Positions 1 to 8,394 are shown, counted from the first letter of the stretch. The stretch is DNA of 64,000 nucleotides from Poritiphilus flavus (GCF_009901585.1 NZ_WXYO01000003.1:62001-126000); one strand, 5' to 3'. Made by a program: numbers and translations. The notes: generated by a model from the sequence alone, not told the origin.

Positions 1-252
1 CTCGATGTGCGCACACCCGAAGAAGTGGAAGAGGGTTACATCCCAGGAGCGGTTCATATTGACTTTTACCTTGGTCAGGAATTCCTGGATGAAGTTGGGA
101 AATTGGATAAGAGCAAAAATTTCTATGTGTACTGCAGATCCGGGAACCGAAGCGCACAGGCTTGCGCCCTTATGAATAGTATCGGCTTCGAGAACGCCTA
201 TAATCTTATGGGTGGAATAACCGAGTGGGAAGGGGAGATCACAGAGGATTAA
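1..252 (+). CDS. Rhodanese-like domain protein (5' end cut by window)
   Basis: The reading frame is open from the first base, so the gene starts upstream of the window. The visible 83 residues hold the typical end of a single rhodanese domain: LDVRTPEE at the left edge, a central strand FYVYC, then the active-site loop CRSGNRS with the catalytic cysteine, and the closing GGITEWEGE helix. Single-domain rhodaneses move sulfane sulfur through a cysteine persulfide; the donor and acceptor cannot be told from sequence. The loop is intact, so an active enzyme is likely. Confidence 0.85.
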   Translation, partial: LDVRTPEEVEEGYIPGAVHIDFYLGQEFLDEVGKLDKSKNFYVYCRSGNRSAQACALMNSIGFENAYNLMGGITEWEGEITED

Positions 253-259
253 TCCACAA

Positions 260-285
260 CCTAAAGGAGCTTGCACTTCTTTAGG
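260..285 (+). terminator. Weak hairpin after rhodanese gene
   Basis: CCTAAAG (260-266) can pair with CTTTAGG (279-285) just downstream of the stop codon. No clear T-tract follows, so it could be a weak terminator or an mRNA 3' end stabiliser. Confidence 0.3.
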
Positions 286-358
286 TACTTCTTAAATATT
301 ACTGCAATACAATTTCAGTCTGCAAAATTACCTTCACAGGCCTAAGCATGGCCATAAA

Positions 359-1636
359 GTGAAGGAAGATTTCTTGCAATATATATGGGAGCATAAAAAA
401 CTTCCTCAGGCACCCTTGCTAACCACAGAGGGGAAGACCGTGATCATTAAAGATTACGGCAAACTGAACCTGCTTTCAGGCCCCGATTTCCTGTATGCCA
501 GGATAGAGATCAACGGCCAATTGTGGGTTGGCAATGTAGAACTCCATATCAGATCCTCATATTGGTACGCCCATCACCACGAAACTGATCCTGCCTATGA
601 CAATGTCATACTTCATGTGGTTTGGGAAGACGATATAGCCGTACATCGCCGGGATAGTACGCCTATACCCGCCCTGGAGCTCAAAGGCCTCATAAAAGGG
701 GATCTGTTGGAGCGCTACCAAAAACTATTCTCAGACTTTTCTATAAAGTTTATCAACTGCGAAAAGGAAATCGCGACCACGAATGATTTTCTATTGCGAC
801 ATTGGATGGAGCGACTCTACTTTGAACGTCTTGAGCAGCGTACCAAAATAATTTTTGATCTTTTGGAAAAACTGAAATTCGATTGGGAAACCGTATGCTT
901 TATTATGTTGGCAAAAGGCTTTGGCCAGGCGATCAATTCAAAATCATTTTTTCAAATGGCACAGGCCCTGGATTACTCGGTAGCAAGGAAGTTGCAGGGA
1001 GATGCTACACAATTGGAAAGTGTTTTCTTTGGGATGACGGGTATGTTAGAAGAGGAGTTACCGGATATATATCACACTAAGCTCAGGGAACAATATGCTT
1101 ACCACAAAAGGAAATTTGGGCTCAACGCCCTATCCGTCCCGAGGGCGGAATTTTTTAAACTTAGACCGTCTAACTTTCCAACTATCCGCCTGTCGCAACT
1201 GGCCGACCTGTATTCCAGGAACGGAGCTTTGTTCAATGCCCTGATGAAAGCGGATACTTATGAGGAGCTGCACCTGCTGTTAAGTTGTAGTGCAAGTAGT
1301 TACTGGGAGGAACATTATACCTTCGGCAAGCCATCCAGGAAAGTTGTCAAAAAACTAAGCCCTGCCTTTATAGACCTGCTCATTATAAATGCTGTCCTCC
1401 CACTGAAATTCTGCTTTGCAAGGTGTCATAACGCTGAAAATCACGAAGAGATCATTGCCTTGATCAGCAGTATACGAGCTGAGAATAATAACATACAACA
1501 GCATTTCAAGAGACTGGGTCTGTCCTTTGAAAATGCCATGGAAAGCCAGGCAATTCTACAGTTATACCACAAATACTGTAAAGAAAACAGATGCCTGAAG
1601 TGTGCTGTCGGAGTGAAATTATTAAGTGGAAAATAG
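359..1636 (+). CDS. DUF2851 family protein
   Basis: This 425-residue protein starts with GTG (359) and the sequence MKEDFLQYIWEHKKLP, which is the usual beginning of the DUF2851 family found across Bacteroidota. The early block GPDFLYARIEINGQLWVGNVELH and the following HHHETDPAYDNVILHVVW are the recognisable family core. The C-terminus has clustered cysteines (YCKENRCLKC), also usual for the family. I know of no assigned function. There is no signal peptide or membrane segment, so it is probably cytoplasmic. The next gene starts 12 bases after the stop, suggesting cotranscription with the PspC-like and channel genes. Confidence 0.85.
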   Translation: MKEDFLQYIWEHKKLPQAPLLTTEGKTVIIKDYGKLNLLSGPDFLYARIEINGQLWVGNVELHIRSSYWYAHHHETDPAYDNVILHVVWEDDIAVHRRDSTPIPALELKGLIKGDLLERYQKLFSDFSIKFINCEKEIATTNDFLLRHWMERLYFERLEQRTKIIFDLLEKLKFDWETVCFIMLAKGFGQAINSKSFFQMAQALDYSVARKLQGDATQLESVFFGMTGMLEEELPDIYHTKLREQYAYHKRKFGLNALSVPRAEFFKLRPSNFPTIRLSQLADLYSRNGALFNALMKADTYEELHLLLSCSASSYWEEHYTFGKPSRKVVKKLSPAFIDLLIINAVLPLKFCFARCHNAENHEEIIALISSIRAENNNIQQHFKRLGLSFENAMESQAILQLYHKYCKENRCLKCAVGVKLLSGK

Positions 1637-1648
1637 TATTTTTAGGCG

Positions 1649-1876
1649 ATGGATTTATTTTACCGAATACTGTATTATTTCCAAAAGAGGGGTTTTGAAG
1701 TTTGCCGTCGTATAGCTGAAAGGCTTGGAATACGTGCCAGGGTAGTCCGTACGTCTTTCATTTACCTGACTTTTGTGACATTGGGTTTTGGTTTTGCACT
1801 TTATCTGTTTTTGGCCTTCTGGCTTAAAATAAAAGACTTGCTTTATACCAAAAGAACTTCGGTTTTTGATCTCTGA
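1649..1876 (+). CDS. Small PspC-like membrane protein
   Basis: This 75-residue protein has a basic N-terminal part (residues 1-30, with RIAERLGIRARVVR) followed by one hydrophobic segment (about 34-58) and a short basic tail. The arrangement resembles the PspC domain, which is about 60 residues and membrane-bound. It lacks the longer C-terminal parts of full PspC proteins. In Bacteroidota, short PspC proteins of this kind occur beside ion-channel genes. It ends two bases before the potassium channel start, so the two are almost certainly cotranscribed. Its role is not known. Confidence 0.7.
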   Translation: MDLFYRILYYFQKRGFEVCRRIAERLGIRARVVRTSFIYLTFVTLGFGFALYLFLAFWLKIKDLLYTKRTSVFDL

Positions 1877-1878
1877 AT

Positions 1879-2886
1879 ATGCTAAGACTATTCCGTTCTA
1901 AAATCTATTTGGCGATATCACTAATGGTCCTGGTATTGTTGGTTGGTGTGCTGGGTTATCGGTTCCTTTCCAACTACAACTGGCTGGATGCGCTTTACAT
2001 GACCATAATCACGGTTACTACTGTAGGATTTATGGAGGTAAGGCCTTTGGATGCGCCAGCAAAGGTGTTTACCGTGCTGCTCATTGTTTCAAGTGTATTC
2101 ATTTTTGCTTACGCGATTTCGGTTGTGACTGAATATATATTAAGCAGGAACTCCCTTCAACTGTTAAAAAAGAAAAGAGTGAAAAAAAGGATCAACAAGC
2201 TTTCAGAGCATGTAATCGTCTGTGGCTACGGCCGCAATGGTATGCAGGCTGCTATGCGTCTACGGGCTTATAAAAGGCCGTTTGTAGTGGTGGAAAGAGA
2301 CAAGGAGATTATTGAAAAGCACGAAAACGAGGTGTTGTTCGTAGAAGGAGATGCTAACGAAGATGCGGTCCTGGATGCCGCCGGGGTATCCCAGGCCAGT
2401 TACCTGATCTCTGCACTTCCGGATGATGCGGCCAACCTTTTTGTGGTGCTATCCGCCAGGCAACTAAATAAGGATCTTTTTATTATTAGCAGGGCTTCCC
2501 AGGTAACTTCACAGAAGAAGCTGGAATTGGCAGGGGCAAATAAAGTGATCATGCCCGACAAAATTGGGGGAGATCACATGGCTTCTTTGGTGGTCATTCC
2601 AGACCTGATCACTTTTATAGACCGCTTGTCCGTGGAAGGCGAACACACGACCAACCTTGAAGAGGTAGCGATAGAAGATTTTGTGGACCAGGTTGAGGGA
2701 AATTCGCTGAGAGATCTGGACCTTCGCAAAAAAACGGGTTGTACCATCATCGGATATATTGAACCAGATGGGAAATACATTATTAATCCTGAAGCCGACC
2801 TGCAAATTGAACCAAAAAGCAAGGTAATAGTCCTGGGAAGACCGGAACAGATCAAGAAGTTAAACGAGATGTTTCAAATAGGATAG
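1879..2886 (+). CDS. Potassium channel with RCK (TrkA-N/TrkA-C) domains
   Basis: The 335-residue protein has a two-TM ion channel at the N-terminus (hydrophobic spans about 8-28 and 61-88) with a pore loop between them. A cytoplasmic RCK_N domain follows, with the nucleotide-binding VCGYGRNG (114-121) and the acidic strand end VVVERD, then an RCK_C domain (about 250-335). RCK channels are gated by nucleotides or ions bound to the cytoplasmic ring. The filter reads TVGFM (residues 48-52), where TVGYG or TVGFG is expected, so the second filter glycine is replaced. Ion selectivity may therefore differ from classic potassium channels. Confidence 0.88.
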   Translation: MLRLFRSKIYLAISLMVLVLLVGVLGYRFLSNYNWLDALYMTIITVTTVGFMEVRPLDAPAKVFTVLLIVSSVFIFAYAISVVTEYILSRNSLQLLKKKRVKKRINKLSEHVIVCGYGRNGMQAAMRLRAYKRPFVVVERDKEIIEKHENEVLFVEGDANEDAVLDAAGVSQASYLISALPDDAANLFVVLSARQLNKDLFIISRASQVTSQKKLELAGANKVIMPDKIGGDHMASLVVIPDLITFIDRLSVEGEHTTNLEEVAIEDFVDQVEGNSLRDLDLRKKTGCTIIGYIEPDGKYIINPEADLQIEPKSKVIVLGRPEQIKKLNEMFQIG

Positions 2887-2987
2887 GCAATTAGAGCATG
2901 GCGTATTCTGTTCCAGATTTGATTGGGTTAAATATTTTTAGGATATTGCCGCCCGGACAAACTTTGTAAAAACCAAAAACTTAAATT

Positions 2988-4601
2988 ATGAGGTTGAGAC
3001 TTCTTTCTGCATTAACCCTATTATTCCCTTTATTTTCTATGGCTCAGGAATCCGAGGATCTCGGATTAGACGAACGGATCAACGCCTGGTTTGAGCCCAT
3101 CACAGCCGTCTGGGAAGGAATAGTTTTCTGGCAGGTTCCAGGTACTGGGGTACCCCTTGTAGTGATCGTATTGGTTCTGGGAGCCACCTTTTTTACTTTG
3201 TATTTTGGTTTTGTAAATATTCGGAAATTTCCCCTGGCCATTAATGTTGTACGAGGAAAGTACGATGCCGTAGAGGAACCCGAAGGTCATGGAGTGGAAA
3301 AGGCTGAGGTCAATATTGTGGATGGAGACTTGCCGGACACTATCCGGGACGAAAGTCAGGAAGGAGAGGTAAGCCATTTTCAGGCGCTGGCGACAGCCGT
3401 TTCCGGGACTGTAGGGCTGGGAAATATAGCCGGGGTTGCCCTTGCCATTGCTATAGGCGGGCCCGGCGCGACCTTCTGGATGATACTGTGCGGACTGTTG
3501 AGTATGTCTACCAAGTTTGTGGAATGTACCCTTGGGGTTAAATACCGGGATGTAGATGAGAACGGAACAGTATATGGAGGACCTATGTATTATTTGTCAA
3601 GAGGTCTTAAGGAAAGAGGATTCGTAGGTTTAGGCAAAGCCCTGGCAGTTCTCTTCTCCGTACTTTGTGTAGGAGCGTCATTCGGTGGTGGAAACGCGGT
3701 ACAGTCTAACCAGGCAGCCGAGCAATTGGCGGCAATGATGGGACTGCAAGGCGGATCAACAGGATTCATTATTGGAGTGGTATTGGCCGTCGTGGTGGGA
3801 ATTGTGATCATTGGAGGGATCAAAAGGATCGCATCGGTGACAGAAAAAATTGTGCCCTTTATGGCTGGGATATATATGATCGCATGTCTGATCGTAATTT
3901 TTGGGAACTTCTCCTATATTGACGATGCCTTCGGCCTGATCTTCAAAGGGGCGTTTACCCCTGAAGCTGGTTTAGGCGGACTCTTCGGTGTATTGATCAT
4001 TGGTTTCCGCAGAGCGGTGTTTTCTAACGAAGCCGGAGCAGGTTCCGCAGCCATCGCCCACTCGGCAGTAAAGACCAAATACCCGGCAAGTGAAGGTATT
4101 GTGGCACTACTGGAGCCATTTATAGATACCGTAGTGATCTGTACAATGACAGCCCTAGTGATCATATTTTTCAACAGTGGAGGAGCCTTCGAATACGGAG
4201 GAGACGGAGCAGGAAATGTAGTGGTTGACGGTGTTACCTTAGGAGGGGTAAACCTTACTTCTATGGCTTTCGAATCCGTAATACCCTGGTTCCCATACAT
4301 ACTTACACTTGCTGTTGTACTATTTGCAATTTCCACCATGATCTCCTGGTCTTATTACGGCCTGCAATCCTGGAAGTTCCTTTTTGGTAGAGGTAAAACG
4401 GCGGATATGTGTTACAAGATCCTGTTTATCGCCTTTATCATAATTGGAGCATCTGCTTCAATGGGAGCAGTATTCGCGTTCTCGGATGCTATGATACTTG
4501 CGCTCGTATTTCCCAATATGTTGGGACTAATGTTCCTTTTCCCCAAGGTTAGGGAAGAATTGGGTAATTATTTGGAAGCGATCAAAAAAATCGGAAAATA
4601 A
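2988..4601 (+). CDS. Alanine/sodium symporter family (AGCS) protein
   Basis: The 537-residue protein begins with a cleavable-looking hydrophobic leader ending SMAQ, then an extracellular part and about ten membrane segments. The AGCS signature is clear at about 135-165 (SGTVGLGNIAGVALAIAIGG). Later FSNEAGAGSAAIAHSA supplies a second conserved family block. AGCS transporters import alanine or glycine with sodium. An acidic insert (about 85-120, rich in E and D) lies between the first segments and is common in Bacteroidota homologues. It is likely cotranscribed with the downstream helix-hairpin-helix gene. Confidence 0.92.
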   Translation: MRLRLLSALTLLFPLFSMAQESEDLGLDERINAWFEPITAVWEGIVFWQVPGTGVPLVVIVLVLGATFFTLYFGFVNIRKFPLAINVVRGKYDAVEEPEGHGVEKAEVNIVDGDLPDTIRDESQEGEVSHFQALATAVSGTVGLGNIAGVALAIAIGGPGATFWMILCGLLSMSTKFVECTLGVKYRDVDENGTVYGGPMYYLSRGLKERGFVGLGKALAVLFSVLCVGASFGGGNAVQSNQAAEQLAAMMGLQGGSTGFIIGVVLAVVVGIVIIGGIKRIASVTEKIVPFMAGIYMIACLIVIFGNFSYIDDAFGLIFKGAFTPEAGLGGLFGVLIIGFRRAVFSNEAGAGSAAIAHSAVKTKYPASEGIVALLEPFIDTVVICTMTALVIIFFNSGGAFEYGGDGAGNVVVDGVTLGGVNLTSMAFESVIPWFPYILTLAVVLFAISTMISWSYYGLQSWKFLFGRGKTADMCYKILFIAFIIIGASASMGAVFAFSDAMILALVFPNMLGLMFLFPKVREELGNYLEAIKKIGK

Positions 4602-4672
4602 AGAATTCTTTTAAAAATATCAGGTTCCACTTCTGGTTCAACAGACAGGAACGGAGTGGGATTTTCTTTTTA

Positions 4673-5497
4673 TTGCTTATCATCCTCAGCCTTCAGCTTC
4701 TGCACTTTTGTATAAATGAAGGTTATTTTTCAAAAAGAGACGCAAAATTCGCGTTGGATACGGAACTGCATCAAGAGTTGATCCAACAACGGAAGGCCAA
4801 GGTACTACAACAACGGTCTGCCATTTATCTCTTCAACCCTAATTTCATAAGTGATTACAAGGCCTATATTTTGGGACTATCAGCAGATGAGCTCGACCGC
4901 CTACGGAATTTCAGAGAGCATGGGAAGCAAGTGAACAATGCCAGGGAGTTTCAGCAGGTCACACGGGTTTCTGATTCCCTGTTAAACATATTAACCCCTT
5001 ATTTTAGATTTCCACAGCAAAAATTCCAGGATAGACCTACCCTCAATCAAACCAAAGTATCAGACAAACCGGCCAATGCTCTTCCATCTGAGGTCAATAG
5101 AAAATTAGATCTTAATGAGGCTACAGCTGAACAGCTTCGCCTGGTGAGGGGCATAGGACCGAAGCTTTCTCAACGGATCGTAAAATTCAGGGATAAGCTT
5201 GGAGGATTCATGGTAAAAGAGCAGTTGTACGATGTTTACGGGCTGGAAAAAAATGTGGTTGATCAGGCATTTCAACTTTTTGCGATTAACGAAACCCCTG
5301 AGATAGAGAAACTCGATTTGAATACAGCTACAGCGTCTGAACTGGCAGCATTTACCTATTTTAACTGGGAGATGGCAGAAAGAATAGTTGCCAAAAGGAC
5401 CGAGGTCGGAGCTATAAGGTCTTTTGACGAATTGCCTGATATAACGGGCCTTTCAATCGACAAGATTGACAGAATTAAACTATATTTGCACCTATAA
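4673..5497 (+). CDS. Helix-hairpin-helix (ComEA-like) protein
   Basis: The product has a membrane anchor at the N-terminus, a linker, and two or three helix-hairpin-helix repeats: [20 protein letters not shown] (about 142-161), and [14 protein letters not shown] with the downstream LPDITGLS region. ComEA-type HhH domains bind DNA without sequence specificity; members of this family in Flavobacteriia are membrane-anchored and may act in DNA uptake. The start is uncertain. TTG at 4673 is the only conventional start, but it falls inside the hydrophobic anchor. The frame is open upstream to 4568 and encodes a plausible N-terminus (KNSFKNIRFHFWFNRQERSG) from ATA at 4598, overlapping the symporter stop. 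Confidence 0.75.
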   Translation: MLIILSLQLLHFCINEGYFSKRDAKFALDTELHQELIQQRKAKVLQQRSAIYLFNPNFISDYKAYILGLSADELDRLRNFREHGKQVNNAREFQQVTRVSDSLLNILTPYFRFPQQKFQDRPTLNQTKVSDKPANALPSEVNRKLDLNEATAEQLRLVRGIGPKLSQRIVKFRDKLGGFMVKEQLYDVYGLEKNVVDQAFQLFAINETPEIEKLDLNTATASELAAFTYFNWEMAERIVAKRTEVGAIRSFDELPDITGLSIDKIDRIKLYLHL

Positions 5498-5507
5498 AAT
5501 TGCTGGA

Positions 5508-6671
5508 ATGATAACAGAAACAATTACAGGACCGGGTTTTGATTATTCTGAAACCCAGCTGATGGTTGCAGAGTCGGCCAGGGAATTCGCCGAACAACAT
5601 ATCAGGCCTTTTGTAATGGAATGGGACGAAGCTCAAACCTTCCCTGCCGAGCTATTCAAAAAAGCCGGGGAAATGGGATTTATGGGAGTATTGGTACCCG
5701 TTGAATACGGTGGTTCCGGTCTGGGCTACCATGAATACATCTCAATTATTGAGGAAATATCAAAAGTAGACCCGTCTATAGGTCTTTCGGTAGCCGCGCA
5801 TAACTCGCTCTGTACGAATCACATCCTTGAATTCGGAAATGAGGAACAAAAGCAGCGTTGGCTTCCTAAACTGGCAACCGCCGAATGGCTTGGGGCCTGG
5901 GGACTGACAGAGCACAATACAGGCTCGGATGCAGGAGGGATGGCTACAACCGCAGTTCAAAAAGGAGATAACTGGGTCATAAACGGAGCCAAGAACTTTA
6001 TTACACACGGAAAGAGTGGAGATATTGCCGTAATTATTGCCAGAACCGGCGAAAAAGGCGATAGCAGGGGCATGACCGCTTTTGTTATTGAAAAAGGCAC
6101 TCCGGGATTCTCCAGTGGTAAAAAAGAAGATAAGCTGGGCATGAGAGCTAGTGAAACCGCAGAATTGGTTTTTGATAACTGTGTTGTGCCGGATGCTAAC
6201 AGGCTGGGCGAAATAGGCGAAGGATTTATTCAGTCTATGAAAGTACTGGATGGCGGCCGCATATCTATAGGAGCCTTATCGCTGGGGACGGCCAAAGGAG
6301 CTTATGAGGCTGCGCTCAAATACTCTAAAGAGCGTGTGCAATTCGGGAAACCAATTAGCAAGTTTCAGGGAATTTCTTTCAAACTTGCGGACATGGCTAC
6401 AGAAATAGAGGCGGCCGAATTAATGGTACACAAAGCGGCATTCCTTAAAAATGCGGGTAGGTCCATGACCAAGATGAGCGCGATGTCCAAAATGTTCGCC
6501 TCGGAAGTCTGTGTCAGAGTAGCCAATGAGGCCGTGCAAATACACGGAGGTTATGGCTATACGAAGGACTTTCCAGTGGAGAAGTTTTACAGGGACGCGA
6601 AGTTATGTACTATTGGAGAGGGCACTACCGAAATTCAAAAAGTAGTGATTGCCAAGAATATTTTGAAATAA
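5508..6671 (+). CDS. Acyl-CoA dehydrogenase
   Basis: Starting at ATG 5508 (10 bases after the previous stop) the protein has 387 residues, the usual length of short-chain acyl-CoA dehydrogenases. The N-terminal helical domain is followed by the FAD/substrate segment [14 protein letters not shown] and by the C-terminal [23 protein letters not shown] block. The likely catalytic glutamate is in IGEGTTEIQ, about residue 371. It oxidises acyl-CoA at the alpha-beta bond and passes electrons to ETF. A longer start at 5466 would overlap the upstream gene and has no family support. Chain-length preference cannot be assigned. Confidence 0.93.
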   Translation: MITETITGPGFDYSETQLMVAESAREFAEQHIRPFVMEWDEAQTFPAELFKKAGEMGFMGVLVPVEYGGSGLGYHEYISIIEEISKVDPSIGLSVAAHNSLCTNHILEFGNEEQKQRWLPKLATAEWLGAWGLTEHNTGSDAGGMATTAVQKGDNWVINGAKNFITHGKSGDIAVIIARTGEKGDSRGMTAFVIEKGTPGFSSGKKEDKLGMRASETAELVFDNCVVPDANRLGEIGEGFIQSMKVLDGGRISIGALSLGTAKGAYEAALKYSKERVQFGKPISKFQGISFKLADMATEIEAAELMVHKAAFLKNAGRSMTKMSAMSKMFASEVCVRVANEAVQIHGGYGYTKDFPVEKFYRDAKLCTIGEGTTEIQKVVIAKNILK

Positions 6672-6697
6672 GTTATTACAATTCCATTTATTCGTTT

Positions 6698-6705
6698 TAT
6701 CTTTG
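6698..6705 (+). promoter_or_regulatory. -7 promoter element upstream of rpsU
   Basis: TATCTTTG matches the Bacteroidota -7 consensus TAnnTTTG. No good -33 TTG is seen at the right distance. Transcription would start near 6709, giving a leader of about 32 bases that contains the strong ribosome binding site. Confidence 0.55.
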
Positions 6706-6723
6706 CACTCTCAAAACCAAAAG

Positions 6724-6732
6724 AAAGGAGGT
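6724..6732 (+). promoter_or_regulatory. Strong Shine-Dalgarno site of rpsU
   Basis: AAAGGAGGT is a full-length complement to the 16S rRNA anti-Shine-Dalgarno end, placed 8 bases before the ATG of rpsU. Most other start codons in this window have no such site, as expected for Bacteroidota, where bS21 with bS18 and bS6 hides the anti-SD. A strong site on rpsU fits the autoregulation reported in Flavobacterium johnsoniae. Confidence 0.9.
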
Positions 6733-6740
6733 TGTAGCCA

Positions 6741-6935
6741 ATGTTAATAATACCAGTTAAAGAAGGAGAAAACATAGATAGGGCACTAAAGAGGTTCAAG
6801 CGCAAGTTTGACCGCACAGGTACAATGCGTCAGCTGAGGAAGCGACAGCAATTTACCAAACCTTCCGTAGAGCGCAGACAACAGATCCAGAAAGCGCAAT
6901 ACATCCAGAGTTTAAGAGATAAAGAAGAAATATAG
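6741..6935 (+). CDS. rpsU: 30S ribosomal protein bS21
   Basis: The 64-residue basic protein starts MLIIPVKEGENIDRALKRFK and continues with KFDRTGTMRQLRKRQQF, the typical bS21 sequence. It binds the 30S platform near the 3' end of 16S rRNA. In Bacteroidota the longer C-terminal tail of bS21 helps sequester the anti-Shine-Dalgarno sequence. The gene has its own promoter element, a strong Shine-Dalgarno site and a terminator, so it appears to be a monocistronic, self-regulated unit. Confidence 0.97.
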   Translation: MLIIPVKEGENIDRALKRFKRKFDRTGTMRQLRKRQQFTKPSVERRQQIQKAQYIQSLRDKEEI

Positions 6936-6962
6936 CGGTAGAGATATCGTTCTACAATATAC

Positions 6963-6997
6963 ACCCGTTCCGGCTAATTGCAGGAGCGGGTTTTTTT
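6963..6997 (+). terminator. Rho-independent terminator of rpsU
   Basis: ACCCGTTCC (6963-6971) pairs with GGAGCGGGT (6983-6991) around an 11-base loop, one G-T wobble, followed by a run of seven T. It lies 28 bases after the rpsU stop. Confidence 0.9.
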
Positions 6998-7023
6998 GTT
7001 CAGCGAAGCAAGTGGAGGTTTTG

Positions 7024-7031
7024 TAACTTTG
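7024..7031 (+). promoter_or_regulatory. -7 promoter element of the XerC/D-type recombinase gene
   Basis: TAACTTTG is a perfect TAnnTTTG match only four bases before the ATG at 7036. The nearest upstream TTG (6996-6998) is 25 bases away, a little long for a -33 element. If used, transcription would begin at about the start codon, giving a leaderless or near-leaderless mRNA. Confidence 0.6.
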
Positions 7032-7035
7032 TGAT

Positions 7036-7926
7036 ATGTCTCTGACTTCCTTTGTTTCCTATTTAGGACTTGAGAAAAACTACTCTCCTCATACCATCCG
7101 GTCTTATGAGAAAGATATTTCTGATTTTTCAGGCTTTTGTGTACAGGAGTTCGATCTGGACGACATAGAATCTGTAGATTACAGCCTCATCAGAAGTTGG
7201 ATAGTGCGGTTGGCCAATGATAAAATCGCCAATCGATCCATAAACCGAAAAATCTCTTCACTCAAGGCATACTACAAATTCCTGCAGCAGATCGGCAGTA
7301 TTTCAAAGAATCCACTTGCAGGTCATAAGGCACTTAAAACCCCAAAGAAAGTAGAGATCCCTTTTTCCGAAAAGGAGATGGAAGAGGTGTTGAGGCAAAT
7401 ACCCTTTGATGAGGGATTTGAAGGTTGTCGGGACAAACTGATCATTGAATTATTATACGCCACCGGGATGCGAAGAGCAGAACTGATACAGTTACAGATG
7501 GTTGACATAGACCTGCCGGCCAGACGTATACGGGTGCTGGGCAAACGGAACAAGGAACGGATCATCCCTTTGCTCGATAGCCTGATCGGGCTTTTTGAAG
7601 CCTACCTGGAGGAGCGAAAAGGACTGGATTTTATTGCAGATCCTGGGCGCGTTTTTTTGACAAAATCCGGTCATAAAATTTATGAAACCCTTGTTTATAG
7701 AATTATAAATGGGTATTTTAGTAAGGTCTCGTCCAAAGTAAAAAAGAGCCCTCATATATTAAGGCATACCTTTGCTACACATTTGCTAAATCAGGGAGCA
7801 GATCTGAATGCTGTAAAGGAATTGCTGGGACACTCAAGTTTAGCATCCACGCAGGTATACACCCATAATAGCATTGCTGAACTAAAAAAGATACATTCCG
7901 CTTCGCATCCCAGAAGTAAGGAATAG
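7036..7926 (+). CDS. xerC: Tyrosine recombinase XerC/XerD type
   Basis: The 296-residue protein has an N-terminal SAM-like core-binding domain (about 1-85, with KNYSPHTIRSYEKD) and a C-terminal catalytic domain. Catalytic residues are visible in order: Arg in TGMRRAEL, Lys in LGKRNKERIIPL, His and Arg in HILRHTFATHLL, His in LLGHSS and the nucleophile Tyr in QVYTH. XerC/D recombinases resolve chromosome dimers at dif. Length and genomic position between rpsU and raiA fit the housekeeping enzyme of Flavobacteriia rather than a phage or island integrase. XerC versus XerD cannot be settled by sequence alone. Confidence 0.88.
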   Translation: MSLTSFVSYLGLEKNYSPHTIRSYEKDISDFSGFCVQEFDLDDIESVDYSLIRSWIVRLANDKIANRSINRKISSLKAYYKFLQQIGSISKNPLAGHKALKTPKKVEIPFSEKEMEEVLRQIPFDEGFEGCRDKLIIELLYATGMRRAELIQLQMVDIDLPARRIRVLGKRNKERIIPLLDSLIGLFEAYLEERKGLDFIADPGRVFLTKSGHKIYETLVYRIINGYFSKVSSKVKKSPHILRHTFATHLLNQGADLNAVKELLGHSSLASTQVYTHNSIAELKKIHSASHPRSKE

Positions 7927-7990
7927 TGATACGTTCTTTATCTATTGTTTCACTCGCCCGCCTCCTGGCGGTCCATTAAATTGTTAGCCT

Positions 7991-8308
7991 ATGAAAGTCA
8001 ACACACAATCCGTTAATTTTAATGCTGATGAAAAGTTATTAGATTTTGTGCAAAAACGGTTGGACAAGTTAAACCTTTTCTATGATAAGGTGATCAGTTC
8101 CGATGTGTATTTGAAAGTCGAAAATACCAGTGCAAAGGAGAATAAGATTGTGGAAATTAAAGTGCATGTGCCACGTGATAAATTTGTCATTAAAAAACAG
8201 TGTAAATCTTTTGAAGAAGCAGTAGATTCTGCATGCAGTTCTCTGGAGAGAAAATTGGTGAAAAAGAAGAAAAAACCAAGGGCTTACACCTCACTAAAAT
8301 TTTTGTAA
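7991..8308 (+). CDS. raiA: Ribosome hibernation promoting factor / RaiA family
   Basis: The 105-residue protein matches the short HPF/YfiA family: beta strand MKVNTQSVNFNADEKLLDFV, a helix KRLDKLNLFYDK, then VYLKVEN and the basic second helix AVDSACSSLERKLVKKKKK. Proteins of this family bind the 30S decoding site in starved cells and silence or store ribosomes. It lacks the C-terminal dimerisation domain of long HPF. It follows the recombinase by 64 bases and precedes the tRNA/tuf operon. Confidence 0.92.
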   Translation: MKVNTQSVNFNADEKLLDFVQKRLDKLNLFYDKVISSDVYLKVENTSAKENKIVEIKVHVPRDKFVIKKQCKSFEEAVDSACSSLERKLVKKKKKPRAYTSLKFL

Positions 8309-8315
8309 ATTTATT

Positions 8316-8344
8316 TTGATTAAGAAAATAATTATCTACATTTG
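8316..8344 (+). promoter_or_regulatory. Promoter of the tRNA-tuf operon
   Basis: TTG (8316-8318) and TACATTTG (8337-8344) match the Bacteroidota -33 and -7 elements, separated by 18 bases. The next gene is tRNA-Thr at 8395, so this promoter most likely drives the tRNA cluster and possibly tuf. Confidence 0.75.
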
Positions 8345-8345
8345 C

Positions 8346-8371
8346 AGTCCGTTAGAAATAGCGGACTTTTT
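8346..8371 (+). terminator. Hairpin with T-tract just after the tRNA operon start site
   Basis: AGTCCG (8346-8351) pairs with CGGACT (8362-8367), followed by T residues. It lies directly downstream of the -7 element, so it would be the first structure in the nascent transcript, and it also sits 38 bases past the raiA stop. It may terminate raiA, or act as an early attenuator or pause for the tRNA operon. Confidence 0.5.
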
Positions 8372-8394
8372 TATGCGATAAAAGGCTTTAAAAA

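Noticed and set aside
328-340. TAATTTTG-like -7 match on the minus strand upstream of the DUF2851 gene
   Set aside because: Faces the rhodanese gene in antisense and has no -33 partner; probably chance in AT-rich sequence.
5466-5507. Earlier TTG start for the acyl-CoA dehydrogenase
   Set aside because: It overlaps the upstream gene and adds residues not seen in the family; ATG 5508 fits.
7036-7926. Xer-type recombinase as a sign of an integrated element
   Set aside because: Its location between rpsU and raiA and its full housekeeping motif set indicate the chromosomal dimer-resolution enzyme; no element boundaries or att repeats surround it.
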